NCBI GenBank assembly: GCA_902803035.1
Contig: CADCON010000174.1
Coordinates: 1-9,903, forward strand
Source of the DNA: an uncultured Ruminococcus sp.
Lineage (GTDB): Bacteria > Bacillota > Clostridia > Oscillospirales > Acutalibacteraceae
Length of the DNA stretch: 9,903 bases
Reading direction: 5' to 3'
Shown here piece after piece: positions 5,589 to 9,903 of this stretch. A program made the position numbers and the translations under genes. How positions within the stretch are numbered: the first letter of the stretch is position 1; the number at the start of each line of letters is the position of its first letter. Under the pieces are notes generated by a model. It was not told the DNA's origin and did no database searches. It saw nothing but the letters and a program-made list of their open reading frames with translations.

Positions 5589-5728
5589 ACGCGCGGAGAA
5601 ACGCGGCGACCGCCGTGCTGCTTGCCGCCAGCGCGGCTCTGATCAGCGCGGGAGCGGCAGCCGGTCAGCACGTTCAGGTGCTGGCCAAGGCCATCAGAAT
5701 ATGTCTGGAGTGCATAGGAATTGGATAA
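5585..5728 (+). CDS. CXXC membrane microprotein, CD1871A-like
   Basis: A 47-residue protein easily missed because of its size. It begins with a short basic stretch (MNARRN), then one Ala/Leu-rich hydrophobic helix (about 7-26), a short amphipathic part, and the tail ICLECIGIG with a CXXC pair at Cys40 and Cys43. By the positive-inside rule the CXXC tail lies outside the membrane. The tail matches what I recall of the clostridial CD1871A family of CXXC microproteins. The ATG overlaps the lipoprotein stop (ATGA) and its last codons overlap the next gene's TTG by eight bases, so all three are translationally coupled. I infer that it relays electrons or holds the thioredoxin and 4Fe-4S proteins together; no function has been shown by the sequence itself. 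Confidence 0.85.
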   Translation: MNARRNAATAVLLAASAALISAGAAAGQHVQVLAKAIRICLECIGIG

Positions 5729-6596
5729 CAAAAAGAGAACGCTGATTCAGGCGGCGGCAGCCCTGCTGCAGAATGCGCACATCTCCGGCTTCTTCACCGG
5801 CCGGATTTACGACGGCTCTCTCAAGACGGTCTGCGTTCCCGGTCTGAACTGCTACTCATGCCCCGGCGCTCTGGGTGCCTGTCCGGTCGGCTCGCTCCAG
5901 AATGCCGTTTCAGCGTGGAAATTCAGATTTCCCGCCTATGTGCTGGGGCTGCTGCTGTTCTTCGGAGCGGCTCTCGGAAGGGTGATCTGCGGCTTCCTCT
6001 GTCCGTTCGGCTTCTTGCAGGATCTTCTCTACAGGGTACCCTCTCCCGCCAAGCTCCGCACATTCCGAGGTGATGACAAGCTGCGGTACGTCAAATACGC
6101 AGTTCTTCTCGCCATGGTGCTGGTGCTGCCGTTTGTATTCAGGGGGACGCCGTTCTTCTGCAAATATGTCTGCCCGTCAGGGACGCTTTCGGGCATATGG
6201 CTCGCTGCTGCCGACAGCCGGCTGCGCGGGCTTCTGGGCTGGATCTTCACCTGGAAGGCATTGGTGCTGATCGCGATCCTGACCGCTTCGGTGGTCATCT
6301 GCCGCCCGTTCTGCCGCTATCTATGCCCGCTCGGGGCGTTCTATGCCCTTTTCAGCCGCGTGTCCGCCGTCAGGCTGCGGGTCGCGGGCGACAGGTGCGT
6401 CGGCTGCGGACAATGCGCCGGCGTCTGTCCGATGGCGGTCAATCCCGTCACGTCATGTAATTCCCCCGAATGCATCAGGTGCGGGAAATGCGTCGGCAGT
6501 TGTCCCCACGGCGCCATCAGCTTCACCTTTTTCTCAAAGCCGGTATCGGTGTCGCCGCTCGCCGGAAAAACAAATCACACAAAAAACGCGGAATAA
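5721..6596 (+). CDS. NapH-like membrane 4Fe-4S protein
   Basis: A 291-residue polytopic membrane protein. Hydrophobic segments lie near 70-88, 123-141 and 176-194, possibly with a weaker one at 8-25. Membrane-edge CX3CP motifs of the NapH/CcoG type occur at Cys90/94, Cys147/151 and Cys198/202 (with Cys194), and an N-terminal group has Cys44, 47 and 54. The C-terminal domain holds two ferredoxin motifs, Cys226/229/232/236 and Cys251/254/257/261. NapH-type proteins move electrons across or along the membrane to extracytoplasmic partners. The TTG start at 5721 lies inside the end of the microprotein gene, with GGAG about ten bases upstream, so expression depends on coupling. It is the likely electron source for the lipoprotein thioredoxin. 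The basic C-terminus ends shortly before an AT-rich gap. Confidence 0.88.
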   Translation: MDNKKRTLIQAAAALLQNAHISGFFTGRIYDGSLKTVCVPGLNCYSCPGALGACPVGSLQNAVSAWKFRFPAYVLGLLLFFGAALGRVICGFLCPFGFLQDLLYRVPSPAKLRTFRGDDKLRYVKYAVLLAMVLVLPFVFRGTPFFCKYVCPSGTLSGIWLAAADSRLRGLLGWIFTWKALVLIAILTASVVICRPFCRYLCPLGAFYALFSRVSAVRLRVAGDRCVGCGQCAGVCPMAVNPVTSCNSPECIRCGKCVGSCPHGAISFTFFSKPVSVSPLAGKTNHTKNAE

Positions 6597-6622
6597 ATTA
6601 TCGCGGACTATTAATAAAAATT

Positions 6623-6708
6623 CAACCAATTTTCCAAAAAAAGGTATATAATGGTTGGATAGGGAATGTATAATCAGATATATAACCTAATTGAATAAAT
6701 GAATCAAT
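6623..6708 (+). promoter_or_regulatory. Probable promoter and operator region of the two-component genes
   Basis: This AT-rich gap of 140 bases contains two TATAAT boxes (6647-6652 and 6669-6674, the second preceded by TG). Neither has a good -35, which suits a promoter needing an activator. CAACCA (6623-6628) and TGGTTG (6653-6658) form an inverted repeat around the first box, and ATTGA/TCAAT (6690-6694 and 6704-6708) form another. They could be regulator sites, possibly for the response regulator itself, but no family consensus was recognised. Confidence 0.35.
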
Positions 6709-6736
6709 ATCATTAAGGAAGGGCAGGAATGCTAGT

Positions 6737-7423
6737 ATGGAAACAGGAAAAATACTTATTGTGGACGATGATCAGAATATCTGTGAGCTTCTCAGGCTTT
6801 ACGCCGAAAAAGAGGGATATACCGTCACGATCGCCAATGACGGCAGGAAGGCGGTAGAATGCTTTGATCAGGAGAATCCCGACATCATTCTTCTGGATAT
6901 CATGCTCCCGGAGCAGGACGGCTTCCAGGTCTGCCGCGAAATCCGCAAGAAGTCCCAGTGCCCTATCATCATGCTCACCGCCAAAGGCGAAACATTCGAC
7001 AAGGTTCTCGGTCTTGATCTCGGCGCGGACGATTATGTGGTCAAGCCCTTTGAAACCAAAGAGGTGATCGCCCGCATCAAGGCGGTTCTCCGCAGAAGCG
7101 GCAAGCAGGATCCCAACGAAAAAAGGGTGGTCACCTTCGACAAGCTCTCTATCAATCTCAACAATTACGAGCTGAAGGTCAACGGCGTACAGGTGGACAC
7201 CCCTCCGAAAGAGATGGAGCTTATCTATCATCTGGCGAGCAATCCCAACCGCGTATTTTCCCGCGATCAGCTTCTCGACGAGGTGTGGGGCTTCAATTAT
7301 TACGGTGACAGCCGCACCGTTGACGTACACGTCAAACGCCTGCGTGAGAAGCTCGAAGGGGTCAGTGATCAGTGGTCGCTCAAGACGGTCTGGGGCGTCG
7401 GATACAAATTTGAAGTGAAATAA
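6737..7423 (+). CDS. OmpR/PhoB-family response regulator
   Basis: A 228-residue DNA-binding response regulator. The receiver domain (about 5-118) has the acidic pair Asp10/Asp11, the phosphorylated Asp54 (LLDIMLP), Thr81 and Lys103 (VVKPF), so the full active-site set is intact. The winged-helix domain (about 130-227) has the usual R-T-V-D-V-H-V recognition helix and the C-terminal G-V-G-Y-K-F wing. AGGA sits eight bases before the ATG at 6737. The sensor kinase gene starts eight bases after its stop, so the two form one unit. The targets cannot be read from the sequence; the HtrA-like gene downstream is the nearest candidate. Confidence 0.95.
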   Translation: METGKILIVDDDQNICELLRLYAEKEGYTVTIANDGRKAVECFDQENPDIILLDIMLPEQDGFQVCREIRKKSQCPIIMLTAKGETFDKVLGLDLGADDYVVKPFETKEVIARIKAVLRRSGKQDPNEKRVVTFDKLSINLNNYELKVNGVQVDTPPKEMELIYHLASNPNRVFSRDQLLDEVWGFNYYGDSRTVDVHVKRLREKLEGVSDQWSLKTVWGVGYKFEVK

Positions 7424-7431
7424 TCTCTGCT

Positions 7432-9135
7432 ATGCCGTACGAAAATGAACCCATAAGCGGCAACGCAAACGACGGTTTCGGAGCTGCCCGCAAAAGCGGA
7501 ACGCTGAAAAAACGGGGAATTTCCTCCAGAATCCTTACTCTTTTCAACGAGCTGAAGCATATTATTTCCCGTTCGCTTTTTACCAAATACCTTATTGTCA
7601 CATGGCTGGTGCTTATCTGCAGTCTGGTCATCTTCGGAAGCATCATGTCAGCCGTCATCTCCCAACGCTGGGAAAGCGAAAAGCAGCAGCAGCTTGCCGA
7701 CAACGCCCATATCGTCGCGGACCGCATGAACGCGTATATTATTCCGGTTCCCATGCAGGGCGTGGATATCGGGGTCAATCCCACCATCAAATACGTCTTT
7801 ACCGACGCCGGCAAGGAAAAGCTGCGCTCGACGCTCGGCATTCTCAGCTCAAGCTGCGGCGCGGATATCTTCATCGTGGACGCGCAGGGAACGACGGTCA
7901 TCTGTTCCGAGGAATACCTTCACGCGGATACGCCCGACAATGAGGAATTCAAGTGCCGTCATCAGAAAACCTCCATCTCCCCCGCTGTCATCAACGCCGC
8001 CGCCAGAGTCAAGGAATACCGCACCACAGACCGGCTGGGCGGGATTTATGACCAGAGTCATTTCATCGTCGCCGTTCCGTTCGCCGCCGTCGGCAACGAC
8101 GGATTGGAACAGACCGTGGGATTCGTCTTTGTGGCCTCTTCCGCCTCGACCATCTCCGAATTCCGCAATGACGTCATCCGCACCGTCTTTTATGCCGCGG
8201 TGATTGCCGCGTCCATTTCCTTCCTGATGGTCTATATGCTCACCTACCGGCAGGTCCGTCCGCTCAGACAGATGGTCGCCGCCGCCAGAAAATTCTCTGA
8301 CGGCGACTTTTCCATGCGAATTGATTTCAAGAGCGAAAACGAAGTCGGCCAGCTCGCCGACGCCCTGAATGAAATGGGCGCCAAGCTCGCCGAGAGCGAA
8401 ACCATCAACCGCAGCTTTATCGCCAATATCTCGCATGAGCTGAAAACGCCGATGACCAATATTTCCGGCTATGTCAACGGATTGCTAGACGGAACCATTC
8501 CCTATGAGCAGCAGGACAAATACCTGCGTATTATCTCCGACGAAACCAAGCGGCTCGCCCGTCTTGTGCGTTCCATGCTCGATCTGTCGCGCATTGACAG
8601 CGGCGCCATGAAGCTGAGAAAGCAGCGATTCAACCTTTCGGAGGTCATTTTCCGCGCGCTTCTCTCCTTTGAACACCGCATAGAGGAAAAGCACATAGAC
8701 ATTCAGGGGCTGGAAGACCTCGACGTCATTACCGTGAACGGCGACGCCGACCTCATTCATCAGGTGCTTTACAATCTCTTTGACAACGCTGTGAAATTCA
8801 CCAACGACGGCGGCTACATCAGGGTCAGCGCAACCGTACAGAACAAGGTGGTCACCGTCAGCATCGCCAACAGCGGCATAGGCGTCTCCACCGAAGAGCT
8901 GTCGCATATCTTCGAGCGGTTCTACAAGACCGACAAGAGCCGCAGCTTCGACCGGCAGGGCGTCGGTCTGGGACTGTATATCGTCAAGACCATCGTCACG
9001 CTCCACGGCGGCAGGATTCACGCGGAAGGCTCTGAGGGCAATTTCTGCAATATCATCTTCACGCTGCCCGAAGCGAGCGAAGGCACCCACGGCTCTTCGC
9101 GCTCCAAAAAGCCAATCGATGAAGAGCACGCCTGA
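7432..9135 (+). CDS. Membrane sensor histidine kinase
   Basis: A 567-residue kinase partnering the preceding regulator. It has an unusually long cytoplasmic N-terminus of about 50 residues, a membrane helix (52-76), an extracytoplasmic sensor of about 170 residues (77-247, with an IFIVDAQGT strand of Cache/PAS type), a second helix (248-271), HAMP (about 272-325), HisKA with the phosphorylated His335 (SHELKTP), and an ATPase domain with the N box (NLFDNAVKF, 448-456), G1 (SGIG, 481-484), F box (FERFYK) and G2 (GVGLGL, 510-515). The sensor domain has three cysteines (142, 158, 175). The ribosome site is weak, so translation probably relies on coupling to the regulator gene. The Ser/Lys-rich acidic C-tail is short and of no recognised function. 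The signal is unknown. Confidence 0.94.
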   Translation: MPYENEPISGNANDGFGAARKSGTLKKRGISSRILTLFNELKHIISRSLFTKYLIVTWLVLICSLVIFGSIMSAVISQRWESEKQQQLADNAHIVADRMNAYIIPVPMQGVDIGVNPTIKYVFTDAGKEKLRSTLGILSSSCGADIFIVDAQGTTVICSEEYLHADTPDNEEFKCRHQKTSISPAVINAAARVKEYRTTDRLGGIYDQSHFIVAVPFAAVGNDGLEQTVGFVFVASSASTISEFRNDVIRTVFYAAVIAASISFLMVYMLTYRQVRPLRQMVAAARKFSDGDFSMRIDFKSENEVGQLADALNEMGAKLAESETINRSFIANISHELKTPMTNISGYVNGLLDGTIPYEQQDKYLRIISDETKRLARLVRSMLDLSRIDSGAMKLRKQRFNLSEVIFRALLSFEHRIEEKHIDIQGLEDLDVITVNGDADLIHQVLYNLFDNAVKFTNDGGYIRVSATVQNKVVTVSIANSGIGVSTEELSHIFERFYKTDKSRSFDRQGVGLGLYIVKTIVTLHGGRIHAEGSEGNFCNIIFTLPEASEGTHGSSRSKKPIDEEHA

Positions 9136-9196
9136 CGCGTTTCCGGCTTCTCAATTCTTTCGCATTGTTATCGCGTATTCATCATATGGGCAAAGT

Positions 9197-9225
9197 ATGA
9201 CGGATAGCAGATAATACTCTATTAT
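9197..9225 (+). promoter_or_regulatory. Possible promoter of the HtrA-like gene
   Basis: ATGACG (9197-9202) and TATTAT (9220-9225) are 17 bases apart; the -35 is only a partial match. The start point would be near 9232, a very short leader before AGAGGA at 9238-9243. The 115-base gap after the kinase gene makes a separate promoter likely, but this exact site is uncertain. Confidence 0.35.
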
Positions 9226-9250
9226 CATTAATTGAAAAGAGGAATCATGT

Positions 9251-9903
9251 ATGAATCAATCCAATATGCCAAATGGCTACCGCCCTCAGAACCAGGGACA
9301 GACCACAGGCTACCGTCCTCCCGTTCAGGGACAGAACAACGCATACGGCTATACGCAGTCCCAAACCCCCATTCCGTATCAGACGCAGCAGCCTCAGAAA
9401 TCATCCGGCGGCAAGATTGCCGTTGCCATTGTGGCCGTTCTGCTTGCCGTGCTGCTTCTGGGAGTGGGCGGTATTGTACTTTTCAGCGGCAATGGAACAG
9501 AGGACAACACTTCCGACACGGTCAAGTCTGACAACAGCGCCGTTGATTTCAACGAAGTCGAATCGCCCAAGACCGACACCACGATCAACGGCAGCGGAGA
9601 GCTTCTCACTCCCGCTCAGGTTGCCGCCAAGGTGCGTCCCTCCATTGTCAGCGTCATCACCGTGGACAACATCAATTACATGAATTCCAACAGCGGCGAA
9701 GGCTCCGGCATCATTATCAATTCCGACGGATACATCGTCACCAATTCACACGTCATCGGCGACAGCAGCAAATACAACGTATCGGTTATCACCAGCGACG
9801 GTCAGACATACGAGGCCAAAGTCATCGGCTACGACGTGCGCTCCGACCTCGCCGTGCTCAAGATCGACGCGACGGGACTGTCGGAATGTGAGCTGGGCGA
9901 CAG
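9251..9903 (+). CDS. HtrA/DegP-like membrane-anchored serine protease, 5' part
   Basis: The first 217 residues of a protein that continues beyond the window. Residues 1-52 are a cytoplasmic, disordered Gln/Pro/Tyr-rich tail with two GYRP repeats; 54-78 are one membrane helix; 79-118 are an acidic Ser/Thr linker; then a trypsin-like domain starts with the HtrA pattern (LTPAQVAAKVRPSIVSV, GEGSGIII near 149-156). The catalytic His167 (TNSHV) and Asp199 (SDLAVLK) are visible. The catalytic serine (GNSGGP) and any PDZ domain lie outside. HtrA proteases degrade or refold damaged exported proteins. The ATG at 9251 has AGAGGA seven bases upstream; an ATG four bases earlier is in another frame. Its position after a two-component pair suggests control by that pair. 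Confidence 0.9.
   Translation, partial: MNQSNMPNGYRPQNQGQTTGYRPPVQGQNNAYGYTQSQTPIPYQTQQPQKSSGGKIAVAIVAVLLAVLLLGVGGIVLFSGNGTEDNTSDTVKSDNSAVDFNEVESPKTDTTINGSGELLTPAQVAAKVRPSIVSVITVDNINYMNSNSGEGSGIIINSDGYIVTNSHVIGDSSKYNVSVITSDGQTYEAKVIGYDVRSDLAVLKIDATGLSECELGD

Noticed and set aside
8485..9129. A 214-codon minus-strand frame opposite the kinase ATPase domain
   Set aside because: The plus strand carries intact N, G1, F and G2 boxes; the opposite frame is a shadow with no motif.

Overview
The window looks like a piece of a Gram-positive, anaerobic Clostridia genome, probably Oscillospirales/Ruminococcaceae-like. The reasons are strong GGAGG-type ribosome binding sites, several TTG starts, a fairly GC-rich coding sequence with AT-rich promoters, a lipoprotein thioredoxin, a MecA-like adaptor, many 4Fe-4S proteins, a radical SAM/SPASM enzyme and a CD1871A-type CXXC microprotein. 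I could run no database search; family names rest on motifs I can read.

Layout. The left edge (1-112) carries a near-consensus promoter firing leftward out of the window, perhaps into a gene whose first codons lie at 31-1. From 4301 down to 152 runs a minus-strand cluster of four genes: an RnfC-like 4Fe-4S protein with an eroded FMN/NADH site, an exported protein of five SH3b repeats, a radical SAM/SPASM enzyme with a TTG start, and a Cys-rich zinc-ribbon protein coupled to it by an ATGA overlap. A 60-base AT-rich gap (about 4335-4397) holds two face-to-face promoters, one for this cluster and one for a rightward MecA-like adaptor gene (4398-4847).

The centre (5049-6596) is a tightly coupled three-gene redox unit: a TlpA/ResA-type thioredoxin lipoprotein, a 47-residue membrane microprotein ending in a CXXC tail, and a NapH-like membrane 4Fe-4S protein. 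The three overlap end to start and probably form an electron route from cytoplasmic ferredoxin-type clusters to thiols outside the membrane.

The right part (6737-9903) is an OmpR-type response regulator, its sensor kinase, and the start of a membrane-anchored HtrA-like protease that runs off the window. The order is reminiscent of envelope or secretion-stress systems such as CssRS-HtrA. The kinase's outer domain has three cysteines, so a redox or thiol signal is a reasonable guess given the neighbouring exported thioredoxin unit.

No rRNA, tRNA, CRISPR array, insertion sequence or phage gene was seen, and no gene-free stretch exceeds about 200 bases.
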